Below, piece by piece: positions 1 to 12,100 of a stretch of DNA of 64,000 bases. Below the pieces are notes generated by a model. That model worked only from the letters and a program-made list of their open reading frames with translations. It was not told where the DNA came from and ran no database searches. The position numbers were made by a program, and so were the translations under genes. The DNA is from Pestalotiopsis fici W106-1 (taxonomy: Eukaryota; Ascomycota; Sordariomycetes; Amphisphaeriales; Sporocadaceae), in the NCBI RefSeq assembly GCF_000516985.1, contig NW_006917102.1, forward strand, positions 1,683,681 to 1,747,680, read 5' to 3'. The number at the start of each line of letters is the position of its first letter. Position 1 is the stretch's first letter.

Positions 1-1545
1 TCAACAAACTACACCGTCCAGGCTCAAGACTATTACGACATTCGCGCTGTGCTTGCGCCCAAGTGCATTTTCCTCCCCAATGATGCCGCCGAGGTGGCTT
101 CGGGTATGGCCATCCTTGCATCATGCGGGGCACAGTTTGCCATTCGTGCCGTAGGCCACATGAATGTGAGTGGCAACTCGAGACCTTTCCATCCAACTAC
201 TAACCACTGTTATTTGTCTTAGTTTCCCGGTGCCAACGATATCGACGGTGGTGTGGTGCTCGCCCTCAACAATCTCAAAGACATTCAAGTCAGCCCTGAC
301 AATAAGACCGTCCAGGTCGGCCCCGGCAATCAGTGGGTTGATGTATACTCGGCGCTCGATGCATACGACCTGTATTGCATTGGCGGCCGCATGAAGACGA
401 TTGGCGTGTCCGGCCTGAGCCTGATTGGCGGCTTCCACTACTTGACCAACAAGTACGGTTTCGCCATGGATAACGTCGTGAGCTATGATGTTGTTCTGGG
501 CAACGGTACACAGGTGGTCGCCAATGCTACGTCCAACCCAGATCTCTTCTGGGCGCTCAAAGGCGGCGCCAATAACTTCGGAGTGGTTACCAAGTTTGTG
601 CTCAAGACGCTGCCGATTCACCAGGTTAGCACGACTTTGCAGGTCTTTAACGAATCATATATTCGCGAGTTTATTGATGCCACCGTCGATTTGACCAAAA
701 GTCAAGACCCCAGTATTGGCGCGGGGTCCATCATCACGATATCCTACAACACCACCACCAAGTCCATGACGGCCGTTCTTCGCGGTGTTCAGGAAGGCAC
801 CGAGTCGCCGCCGTCCAGCTTTCAGAAGTTCTCGGAACTTCCGTCTACTTTGACCCAGAACGTTGTGCAGAAGCCCCTTGAGTTCCACGACCAGTTGGAT
901 TCGCCATTCCAAATGTTCCGGTATGTTCCTGCTTTTCTTTTCAGTTGCATTGAAACGGTCGAATTGGAAAATGTGCTGACATCATGCGATTAAGCATCCA
1001 ATTTGGTCACAAGACAATTAAGCCGGATGCAGACCAGATCTACCGTATCTACGAGGCATGGAAAGCCGCCGTTGAGGACATTAGTGACGTGGAAGGACTG
1101 ATCCCAACACTCGTCCTCAACACCATGGCATCGAGTGCCATGAGCGTAGCCAAGAATAACGGCATCGGCAATGTGTGGGGTTTGGACGACAAGGAACCAT
1201 TGATCAGTGAGTAATAGCTGTGGAGACTGGTAAACGATGTTGCTCGTGCCTTTGCTAACACGAATCATAGTTTGGCAAACCTCTACTGGATGGGATAATG
1301 CAGCCAGCGATTTGCGTGTCACGAATTTCGCGCGCGGAGTTCTGGACGAGCTGCATGCCGAAAACCAAGCCAAAGGCCTTGCGTCGGAATTCCTTTACAT
1401 GGGCGATGCATCAGAATTTCAGGACCCATTTCTTGGATTTCCAGCGGAAAACGTTCAGAAAATGAAAGACGTAAGAAGTCTGTATGATCCCCTGGATGTC
1501 TTCACGAGACAAAACTGGGGCGGATTTAAGCTTCCCCGGATATAG
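1..1545 (+). CDS. FAD-linked oxidoreductase, BBE type (5' partial)
   Basis: Flavin-dependent oxidase of the FAD_binding_4/berberine-bridge family, which oxidises small molecules with a covalently or tightly bound FAD; many members are secreted tailoring enzymes. The 5' end lies outside the window. Visible exons are 1-165, 223-920, 995-1206 and 1271-1545, with donors GTGAGT, GTATGT and GTGAGT, and all joins keep frame. The first exons carry the PCMH-type FAD domain (AEVASGMAIL, then RAVGHMN, where a GGH-like motif is expected, then GGANNFGVVTKF). The last exon ends with the BBE signature YDPLDVF...NWGGFKL. The histidine that usually carries FAD would lie near the GHMN segment, but the missing N-terminus prevents firm assignment. 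The substrate is unknown. The neighbouring efflux pump, hydrolase, P450 and peroxidase suggest small-molecule metabolism. Confidence 0.85.
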
Positions 1546-2228
1546 ATTGTGGCACGAACTCTTTTTATTGTACCATTCAGTCTACTACGCCACCAAAGAG
1601 ACTGGGAGGACAAAAGTCTTCTCCATCAGAGAAATGGTCTTTCCATAGACCTCTCTACAAGAAGGTTCATCGCCCGACGAAAAGTCCAAACAAGTGAATT
1701 CGCAAAACAGAAAGCGATGGACAGCGCTGTAAAACTTTGATGAGTTCTGCATTTGAATTTCATTTAGCAAGTCTGCCGTAGCTTTCCAATATGAAACTGG
1801 CCCACGGCTTTCGGTGCAGACCTTTCATTCTTTTCATTCCAAATGTGATCGAGGGTCTCGAAAGAGAGTATCTCGAAGAGTAAAATGCCCAATGAGAATA
1901 AAGTTTTTTCCCGTCGTTCTAGGTGAAGGGTTTCAGTTGCGACGACGGGCTCCCGTTTCAAAGACCTGCTCGAGAGAATTTCACAGAATAATCAGTACCT
2001 CTAAACATTGACCAACCAGAGCATCCAACTTGAACCAGAAAGACGAGTCAAATCTCATGGGTCGCTTTTCAGTCAGCTCAAAGAGGCTTCGCGCAGCGTC
2101 TATAGGGCAATACCAAACAGTCTTGTGTGCAGCTGCCCCGGATCCCATTCGGTGAGCCTACGACGGGCAAAGCCCAAGCTAACGCCTCGCAACGACGAAT
2201 CGCAAAGACTGAGCACCATTCGGCTTGG
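1546..2228. other. Intergenic, convergent 3' ends
   Basis: Stretch between the stop of the FAD oxidase and the stop of the minus-strand MFS pump. No gene, RNA or repeat is recognised; the small open frames here look like chance. Confidence 0.5.
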
Positions 2229-4218
2229 TCAAAGATCCCTAAATCTTGGTCCCGGGTCCTCAAGGGGGGCATCGACGTGCATATCAAAGCTGGCATCGGA
2301 GTCTTTCGTAAAGAAAGTGACTAGGAACACATTAGCATAATCTTGAAGATCCGGTTGGCTTGTCATATACTTACCGAGAATGCCCGCAGCTGATACAACA
2401 ACTGTGAAAAGCCAGACATTTCTGAACGAGTTCAAATAAGTCTGCTTTACTGCATTCTCGCCTGCCTCGAGAATCTGCGGCGTCACCCCTGAGATCAACT
2501 GCAGTGCTGCTTGATCATTATTCAGCAAGGCGGACATGAATCCTGGGAGACTTTGTTCGGGGAGGTTAAGCGGTAGTACAGCAGAGGCAATATTAGGGCT
2601 TAACTTTGCTGTTCCCGTACTGAAAAGTGCCGAGTAGATGGGTAAACCGATCGTACCGCCAACCGAACGCATGGAGAACATCAGACCGCTTGATAGAGCA
2701 ATCAGCTCAGGCGATGAACTTATTTGCCCTGCGGTGACTAGACATGTTAAGCAGAAGCCCAAACCAAGGCCTAAAAAGATAGGCCAGATCCAGAGAAATA
2801 TGGCGCCGTCCAATGTCAAGGATGCCATCAAGGCGTCAAAGACCGTGAAACAACAATAAGCAAACACGATTGGCCATCGCAATTTTTTGCTTTTCGAGGC
2901 ATAAATGGACACAAATAGCGATGCGACGATCGCAACAAAAAAGGTGATGGTAAACTTTAAGCTCGCAAAGAAGACATCATCATCGTATAAAACCGTGATT
3001 TCGTAGCTGAAGTAATTCGTCGCAGCGAAGAAGTTCATGCCTTCTATGAAAATACCCGTGATGGAAATAGCAAAGTTTCGACTCGCAAAAAGGCCGTGGT
3101 GAAGGATACCATCTCGCTTGAAACGTATCTCAAAAATGAGGAAAGCGATGATTAAGGTAATGCTGATAACAAAAGGTACGATGATATGTGCATCATTCCA
3201 GCTGTCTATATTTCCCCAATTCAGTTATATACAAGAAAGGAGGAGGGCTGGGGTAGAAGGGCGGCGGTGTCGTGGGGAATAGCTTACATGGGTTTCCAGA
3301 CCACGTCAAAGACAAACTGAAAAGAGTAAGCCCCGAGGCTATCAGGCAAAAGCCGGTCCAGTCCAGCTAAAATATAACTTTCAGCTTAAGAGTAGCGGTA
3401 TAATCATGAGAAACTTTACCTTTGCCAACTTCTCCTTTCCCGTGTGAGATAATTGCGTACTTCGTAAAGGTGGATTATAGCACACGATGAATAGGGCGGC
3501 AGAAATAAAGTAGAGACCAGCAATAATATACCAGAAAACGCGAAAGCCGCCAACAAATGAGCTCCCGAATAACCCCCCAACGAGAAGGGCAAACACCCCG
3601 CCGAGAGCAATAGAAATATTCATCCCACCTTGTGCAAGAGGTCGAACGCGGCGCGGCAAGATTTCAGAAGCAACCGCGTATAGTAACGGCTGGCAACTAT
3701 AAGAGAGGCCGGTCACTACTTCACCAGCTATGGCTGCATTCATACTTTCTGCTCGGGATACAATTATGCATCCAATGCTGCCGAGGAGAGTGGAGATGAA
3801 GATAAGCCACCTACGTCCCCAGTAGTCAGCAGCTTGGGAGACTGGAAACGCGAGAACACACGTGGTGATCGCGATAGCTTGAGAAAGCCAGATCTGGGAG
3901 TTCGAGCCGCCAAGCTCGGCGACTATAGCCGTGCTTAACTAGTGTGAAATCAGCCATTACTTCGACACGGTAAATACAAAGGCAAAATCATACTGATCCA
4001 GCGGCGATAAGATTAACGACTTGAACAAATGATATCATCGTGATCGCCTAATTGTGCTTAGCGACAGTATGAAGCCAACGGCAATGGGTCAAATGACTAA
4101 CTAGGAACACAAGAACTGTTCGGTATGTTAAACCATAATAGTTGTTTGGTGCGTTTCGTTGCGATAGCTCGGCATGTGTTGCTGAAGTCTCACGCGAGTC
4201 TTTATCGACGGATTCCAT
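2229..4218 (-). CDS. MFS efflux pump, TRI12/siderophore-transporter type
   Basis: Drug:H+ antiporter-like major facilitator of the fungal TRI12 (trichothecene efflux) and siderophore transporter group, in the plasma or vacuolar membrane. The start is ATG at 4218 (MESVDKDSRETS). The first exon ends at 4102 with donor GTTAGT; several short introns follow, and the large last exon runs from about 3190 to 2229. Hydrophobic helices occur throughout. The motif-A-like region reads PVSQAADYWGRRWLIF, and the C-terminal half has GLMFSMRSVGGTIGLPIYSA, a DHA2-like antiporter signature. The family usually has 14 helices; I did not count all of them. It is divergent from the CocE-type hydrolase across 1.4 kb. 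Its cargo could be a toxin, siderophore or xenobiotic, and the sequence does not decide which. Confidence 0.85.
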
Positions 4219-5615
4219 TGCGATTTTGTCTCAGCCGAGTATACCCAGTCTATTTTAAAGGCAAATATAAGAGGTTTATGTTATAAATGTATTTGTTCAA
4301 TATTCAATTGCCGTTGTCTTTACAGCGGAACAATAGCTTAATATATAATGATTAGCAAGACTAATGTTATAAACAGCAATTATTAGTGATATCAAAGAAC
4401 GTGAGAAATTAGCGAACAAATGAATATCTTAATATGCGAAATTAAACAAGGATTGATTGCTGGTATGGATAATGAATGTGATAGTGATAGCCTACTAGGT
4501 AGGTTAGAAGGGAGCAAGTCTGTGGAGATTCGTGGGGCATGGTTTCTAAACAGTCTTGTGGAGAAGCCGTGCGGAGAAGAGGAGAAGCCGTTTATAATTA
4601 CCGAATGCCGGATCTAGTGATTAAGATTTCGCATCGGTATCCATTATGGCCAGTTCCGGGCGGGCCGCTCAAGGATGCTAGGGATCCTAGTTTCACACGG
4701 CGAGAAAACCGAGCCTATCGGGGAAAGAATCTGCAGTGTTACGTCTGTCCATGCAAGGCAGTTGTTACGATACGAGTGTCTCTTTTCACATATCTTATAA
4801 TAAATATCGTATCAGCAAAAGTGGAATGAGAAAGTAGAATCAGCTTAAATACCAGCAATAATCTTAACGCAATTTTGTGAGTTTTCGAAATGTAGCACAG
4901 GTTACTCTTAAGGTGCGATGGATTTTCTAGAGCCGTATTGCGATAAATTAATATAAATAATATCACCGTTAATTACTCAACTGACCAGTTCATGGGCAAA
5001 GCTATCGAGCGCTTTTGGTTGGTATGGTTCAAACATGGAAACCACCGGTGAGCGCTACGATTTTATTTTTGTCTCTACCACTTATGCCGCCTGCGAGGCC
5101 GCTGAATCAGCGGCATTTTGGTTGTCCACAGTTTCAAAGGTGTGATCCTTGTTCCACATATGCACATTTCGAGCAGGCATTCACGAATTCGTGGCCTCAA
5201 CTTCGCTGTGGAGACATCGCAGCTTTTGGACGCGACAGCGGTCAAATGCCGAGCGTTTCCCACGATATCACATTGATAAGTTGGGGCTCGATGCATAGAA
5301 AGGTATCATTAATTGAATGTTGAATCGTGATGGGTATCCATATGGCATGAATATTACTACTTAGAGTCATGTCCGATAATCACTTGTCGGAGTACTATTA
5401 TATAATTACATAACGCTGAATTAACTAAACCAAGTTATTTGCATACTTTATAGCTCTACTTCCCCACCACAATGCGGTGGGAAATACGTGCATTGGGACG
5501 GGTCTTTTTCTATTTCCGCACACCTATATCTATATGAGGTTCAACTTTGATTGTCAGCTGAAATAACTCCAAGACGAACAGTAAAACAACAACGAAACAG
5601 ACGATACTCTTCACA
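4219..5615. promoter_or_regulatory. Divergent AT-rich intergenic region
   Basis: About 1.4 kb between the start of the MFS pump and the start of the hydrolase, so it must hold both promoters. The part near 4250-4480 and 4780-4990 is clearly AT-richer than the flanking genes. A small perfect palindrome with a 3-base loop (CTAGG-GAT-CCTAG) sits near 4678. Short open frames at 4420-4829 have no recognisable homology. No element boundaries or terminal repeats are seen. Confidence 0.4.
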
Positions 5616-7546
5616 ATGTCTGTTCCAAAAGACTTACAGTTCCCAGACCTTAAGTTTGTCAAGCTTAGCCCGCCAGCTGTGCACCCTTTGTTCCGTTACA
5701 ATGGTTTCCGACCCGAACGAACAGTGCTTGCCAAAGGGCACATGCGCGCCCCTGGGCGCAAGGCTTTCCCTATCAATGTTATCTATGACCGTGATGTAAC
5801 CATCACGCTGTCAGACGGCACACGCATCTACGCTGATGTATTCCGTCCTGCCAACGATTCTAGTCGAGTACCGGCACTGATTCCATGGAGCGCATATGGC
5901 AAGACCGGTACAGGCCCACAGCAGTACGACACCATGGGTCCTTTCCGTAGCGGCATCCCGCTGGAACGTACCTCGGGCTACGAGAAGTTCGAGGCCCCTG
6001 ACCCAGCAGAGTGGTGCGCACGGGGCTATGCTGTTATCAATATTGACGCTCGCGGCGCTGGCATGTCGGAGGGTAACATACGCTGGTGGGGCGAGCAAGA
6101 CGCCCGGGATATCTATGATACTATCGACTGGCTCTCCAAGCAGTCATGGTGCAATGGATCGGTGGGCATGGTGGGCAACTCGTGGCTTGCCACCTCTCAG
6201 CTCAATTTTGCCGCACGTCTGAAGCATCCAGCGCTCAAGGCCCTAGCCCCGCTCGAAGGTTTGACCGACGCTTACCGAGACTTGATTGTCCGCGGTGGTA
6301 TGCCACACAACCCCAAGTTTCACAAGCGGATGATGACGGGTTTTGCGGGCATGAACTACATGGAGGATATGCCCAGCATGTATAAGCTTCGTCCACTATT
6401 CGACGACTACTGGGCCAGCAAACGGGTTCACCCGGAGAAAATCGACTTGCCAATGTATATACTTGCTTCATACTCCACAGGTCTACACTCTCGTGGCTCA
6501 TTTGAGACCTTTCGAACAGCCGGATCGGCGCAAAAGTGGCTGCGTGTGCACCCGTATCAAGAGTGGTACGACCTATATCGAGAGGACGTGAACGAAGACT
6601 TGCAGAGATTCTTTGATCGTTACTGCAAATTTCTAGATAACGGATGGGAAAGAGACACCCCCCCTGTACGACTGTCCCTCTTGGGATTCGAAAAAAGCCC
6701 TGCGAAAACTGTTGTGGAGCGGCCCGAGCAGGAGTATCCGCTAGCCCGCCAGCATTACGAGACATACCATTTGGACGTGGCGACCAGAACTCTCACGACA
6801 GAGAGGTTGGATGAAATCTCGAGAGCATCTTATGAAGCTCATAGTTTGAACGATACCTTGGTAGGTTATGCCTGTGTGATTCAAGCCCCCCCCCNNNNNN
6901 NNNNNNNNNNNNNNNNNNNNNNNNNNNNNNNNNNNNNNNNNNNNNNNNNNNNNNNNNNNNNNNNNNNNNNNNNNNNNNNNNNNNNNNNNNNNNNACATCT
7001 GTCCAGGATTTTACCTTGTACTTCGCCAAAGACACCGAGCTTATCGGGTACAGCAAAGTTAGCATTTGGATGTCATGTGCTGAGATGGGAGACTTGGATG
7101 TGGTTGTGCAAATTCGAAAGATCTCAGCAAAAGGTGAACTGCTCGAGCATCTCAACTACCCCTGCCCCGTACCCGTGGAACAGGTTCCAAACACCAACAT
7201 CGTCAAATTCCTCGGGCCTCAGGGGCTTCTTCGCGCCTCGCATATTGTGAGCAAGGACGAAGAAAACTCTACAGACGTAGAAATTATCTACAAGCATGAT
7301 AAGTTGAAAGCTATTGAGCCAGGCAGCATGGTGAAATTGGAAATCACCCTCTGGCCTATAGGAATGGTCTTTGCGAAAGGCGAGGGTATCATGCTAAGGG
7401 TTGCCGGCCATGACCTGTCGTACCCCGAGGTGGAAGATGTAACGAAGGTGGAGCCGGACGATGAGAATGTAGGCAGACACATTGTTTACACCGGTGGCGA
7501 ATTCGACTCTACGCTTACCATTCCAGTGGTTCACCCCAAAGAATAA
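5616..7546 (+). CDS. CocE/NonD-type alpha/beta hydrolase (assembly gap inside)
   Basis: Serine hydrolase of the X-Pro dipeptidyl-peptidase S15/CocE group, which cleaves esters or amides of small molecules. The start is ATG at 5616 (MSVPKDLQF). The N-terminal part shows the S15 pattern: SDGTRIYADVFRP, IPWSAYGK, GYAVINIDARGAGMSEG, then nucleophile region GSVGMVGNSWLA with the serine in GNSW. After the gap comes the C-terminal jelly-roll (DFTLYFAKDTELIGYSKVSIW) ending at 7546. The 100 Ns at 6895-6994 interrupt it, and the frames on the two sides differ by 2 nt if the N count is taken literally. GTAGGT at 6861, just before the gap, could be an intron donor that would explain this. I infer one gene, not a pseudogene. 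No signal peptide is seen. It lies beside an efflux pump. Confidence 0.8.
6895..6994. other. Assembly gap, 100 N, after a run of nine C
   Basis: Exactly 100 undetermined bases, a conventional gap size, so the true length is unknown. It is directly preceded by a homopolymer of nine C (6886-6894), a plausible cause of the break. Confidence 0.95.
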
Positions 7547-9104
7547 CTTTCTTTACGACTAAAGAAGAGGGGATTGAGAACGTTTAGGCTTTACCTGGTC
7601 ATGAAATTGAGACTCAAGACAGTCATTATTATACTCAAACTAGAGTGGTGTTGTAGAAATGACGGAAAGTTGGCAGCATTCGAGTCCAAAATACTCTCTC
7701 TCTGTGATGCCGAGGTCGGCTGTAACGTACGCTACGGAATAGATTGGTGAGCATCTGACTAGATAAATATAACTTCGTGGAGTGAGCAGGCAAGTAACTA
7801 AAGAACCCTCGCCCCCCAATTATCTCAGGAAGGTGATCACAGATGAAAGCTATAAAATCGGGGAATGAGAAGTTAGCATATTTAATCGATTTCGAAAGCA
7901 GTTCTAAGATTTTGCACGAATAATCCTGCGCCCCAGCATACCAAACCCTCATGAGCTATATCTTCTCTTATAATAACAAGAATAAAAGGGCTAACCAAGA
8001 TAATGTTGTAGGGCCATACGCAATACTTGGTTCTTGATATCATCCGTGGGGCATCGCCAATTTCTATAATTCATGAATTATTGGCGGGGAAACTTTGCTG
8101 CGTCAGGTCGCCAGTGCTATTTTCGTGGCCCGTCGTGGCCGAAGCTGACAATGGAGGGGCAACTTTGGTTCCGCTCGCATAACTGAGGCACCATTAAACA
8201 GGGGTGGCGAGCAATCAAACTGGCGCTTGTCGGTGCTGTCGGAGCCGATTAACTGCGTTCATCCGCGGTCGGGTTGCGAGCAATTATCCGAATAGGTTGC
8301 TTTCGGCACGGTAAGAAATGTTCCCAATATCTTTTTTGCTGAAGTAAAGTATCCTTCTTATTTTCCCCCGTCGATTTTGCGTCGCTTATCACCTTTGGGT
8401 AATCTCTGGAAAATGACTCTAAGAGAGAAATCCAAGATTATTATCGCTAGGAGAGGTGTAGCGGGCCTTGCGCTGGCATGCATTTCAACATTGACTACGT
8501 CCTGCTTGAAGGACATATATCGCATCTCCTGTCGGCGCTGGCATTGGATTATCTCTAAAGAGGTTGCGGATTCTCGATTAAATCGGGTACTCTGAACGAC
8601 TCAAAGCGCACGCGATGGGACATTTAGCCAACGGCTATGCTTAAGATAAGCGAGGAAAAGTCATGTCATGCATATGAAACATGACTGAACACGTAGAGGA
8701 AATGTATTTTCACATCCACTCGTTAATTTATTATACTGTACTAAAGCCCGATCCAGCGAGATACTTCAGATACTTCGACACGGAAAAATCCCTTCCCTCT
8801 TTAATGTATAGTCGCCTCCGTTTTTACTCTTCCCATTAACAAGAAAATTGAAGGCTATCTTCTCCTGGGGCCAAGCATATTCGTGATGAAAGGTCATATT
8901 TCTCGGCTCTGTTCTCGGTACAATTTCCTGCATATATTATTGACAAATCGTTGTTTCAGTCCGTTTTCGGTTGCTCAGTTCGTCGCATTTTCTGCCCGAT
9001 GTAAGTAAGCCATAATGTCAGGTCCATGCCACTGACGTCTCGAGTCCGGCTTGGGTGACTGATATGTAGTGGAAGGTCGCTGGCATGAGAAGGGACTCAA
9101 TTCT
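7547..9104. other. Long convergent intergenic region
   Basis: About 1.56 kb between two 3' ends (hydrolase and ABC transporter), long for a convergent region in this window. No coding pattern, tRNA or repeat is recognised. The GC-richer stretch at 8100-8300 carries no frame longer than chance. Confidence 0.4.
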
Positions 9105-12100
9105 TTATTCGTGGGAAGATATTGTAGCGCCAGTGTATGCCTTGACAAGCCGCGCGAACCACTGGCCTTTCTCAATCAACTCCCTAGGCTGCCCAACTTC
9201 CACTACCCTGCCAGCATCCATGACAACAATGACATCAGATTCTAAAATTGTGTCCAATCGATGCGCTACCGCTATCACGGTGAAATTGGCAAACTCTTCC
9301 CTCACAACCCGCTGTAGCACCTCTTCGGCAGCCTGATCTACATGACTAGTCGCCTCGTCCAACAACAGAACGCCCCGATCCTTGACTTTCATTTCCATGT
9401 CCTTCTTTACTAGCAATCGTGCGAGCGCCAGAAGCTGTTGTTGGCCTGCGGATAAGGCCGACGCGGTGATATCCGTGTCGAGGCCACGAGAAGCTGCAAG
9501 GAGATCGTGCAGACCAACGCGGAGAAGGGCGGTAGTCAAGGCCGCGTCGGTAGCGGTATTATGGGGGTCAAGGTTGCGGCGGAGGGTGCTCGGAAAAGTC
9601 AAGGACTCTTGGGGAATGACGAATAAGCGCTCGCGAATGGTGTCGCCGGAAATAGTGGTGAGATTGACGTTGTCAATCAGGACGGCGCCACTATTGATGT
9701 CGAGGAGCCGCACAAGAGTTGAAATGAAGGAACTTTTACCACTACGAAATGTTAGCTTTGCCTTTGCATGATATTGCAAAGGAACACGGAGTGGGCTTAT
9801 TTGAAGTCTTTCACACTAACCTTCCTGTGCGTCCACATATTCCTATCTTTTGGCCAGGCTCAATTTCCAAACTGACATCCTGGATTCCTAGAACACCGGG
9901 ACTATGGTATGATGGTCAACAGTCTAAGAAGCCTCAAAATTCTGAGGTGAATATAGGTGAAGAATCTTACTGATAGAGAGCCGTGACATTTCGAAGTTGT
10001 ATCCTACCAAGTTCCGGCCAGTTTATGGGCAGTCCACGGGTCTGTTCAACATCATCCTCTGCTTTGACAGTAGCCTCAAAGTCTCGCAATCGTGCGATCG
10101 AGCCGAGAGAGGTTTCCAGCATTGTCCATCCCGACACTAGCGACGACAGCGATGAGCTAAAGGCTAGATTTTAGAGGCACGTTAGCCAATGCTCTGCTTC
10201 CCCTAGATAGGCGACATGTGTTGCTGGACAGACTTGCATAAAACATTGTTCAAGGATACACCAAGCAGGCCCACGCTGGTGGAGCTTCGTAACCAGATGG
10301 CAAGACCAACAACCAGGACGGCCTCCGCACCGACTATAAGATCCAAGACAAGGTTGAGCCATATTTGGATACAATATAGCAGATAGTATGGCCTTTGGGA
10401 GTAATCGAGCTTTCTGTAGTTCTGCTCCATAAATGCTTGTTCCCAGCCAAACGCTCTAATGGTGACCAAGCCCGTCAAGCTTTCCATGAAGTGGGTGAAT
10501 AGGGGGCTTCGAGCCTCGAGATCCAAAAGTCGTAGCTGGCGAGAGGTACGAAGGTAGACGTGCTGAAGAGCCCAAACGGCAACGGCGAGTAGAGGCACAC
10601 TGATGGCCATGTATGAGGAGCCAGTGGCAACTAGAGCCGCGCAAGATATGCATTCGAAGAGGTCTGCGACGAATGGTTAGAAAACCTTTCTTCAGAAATT
10701 AACAGCTCAACACACTTGATACTGTAATGAGAACACCGGTGGGTAATTGGCCCTCTATGATGGTCATGTCTTGGCTGAAGCGGTTCAATATTGAGCCGGT
10801 GTCTGTTGCCGAGAAAAACGATTGGGGGGCCCTTGCGCACTTATGAGTTTCCTACTGTTAAACATCGTGAAGACTTTTAACATACCTCATCACGACATTT
10901 AAGAGCCTCTCGTGAAATTTGCGCGCAGTAGAAGGTCCAATCAATATGAGGGTGGCACGGTGATGCACATGTCAGTCTCTGATATGCAGGCGACCTTGGT
11001 GAGAATGACGTACTATACGTAACCTCCCATTCCAACAACTGCCATCACTGCCAGGGCGAGATATATGCTCATATATAGTGCGATATGGCCGCCGTCATCA
11101 TCGGTCCACCAGTTAAGCCAGATTTCTACTCGTCGTTAGCATCTCGTTGTCTTTCGACATTCCCCTGAACCACAACGGAGTACTTACGACCAAAGCTGTT
11201 GCAGAAAACGTTCATGATAACAAAACCAACCAGTGTGCAAGTTGAAAGTAACCCAATGGATCTGAAATAATAACTGTACAGTTTGAGATCACCAGATGCT
11301 CTAGAGAGATCGTCATGCTGGTTGGCTTTTGCCACCAGAGCAGCCGCCTCATTTGCAGTCGGCGTCTTCGATTCGCTTTGGGGCTGTATATCTGAGTCAT
11401 CAGCCAAGGGGAGCACACGTGCCACTTCCTTGCTAACGGTATTCCCGTATGAACCACCGTCTTCAATTCGTCCGTCGCACACAATGAGAACTTTGTCCGC
11501 GTAGCTAAGGAACCGAGCTATGAAGGCTATGTTAGACTTTCCGAAACCCCCGCAAAGAATTTTCAAAGAAACGATGAAGCCTACCAGAGTGTGTTACGAA
11601 TAGAACGGTACTATCGAAACTCCGCAGTAGCCCGGATTCTCCAAAGAGGCGGCTCATGACAGTAACCTGGGTGTTCACATCCAAGGCAGCAATCACATCA
11701 TCCAGAAGCATGATCGGGGCCCGAGAATAGACAGCACGTGCCAGTGACACGCGCTGTTTTTGGCCGCCACTGAGGACAGCACCAGCGTCACCTATACAAG
11801 TCTCATCGCCATCCTTCAGAAGGCCGATATCACAATCCAGTGCACAGGCAAAGAGGGTCTTGGAATACCAGCTATGATCGAATTTAGCTTGCATCTCTTC
11901 CGGACCAACGATGGCATTTCGAATGGATGTATTGGGGAGCCAAGGTGTCTGGGAAGCATAGGCTATCCGACGGCTCGCAACGCTGATGGAGCTTCCATCC
12001 TCAGGTTTGAGTTCACCAAGCACTGTCCTGAGCAGGGTCGTCTTACCGGAGGCGACCGGTCCAATGATCATAGTGACAGATTTTCTGGGAATGATAAAAT

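Noticed and set aside
4420..4829. Short frames in the AT-rich intergenic region
   Set aside because: No homology signal, no introns or start context; probably chance.
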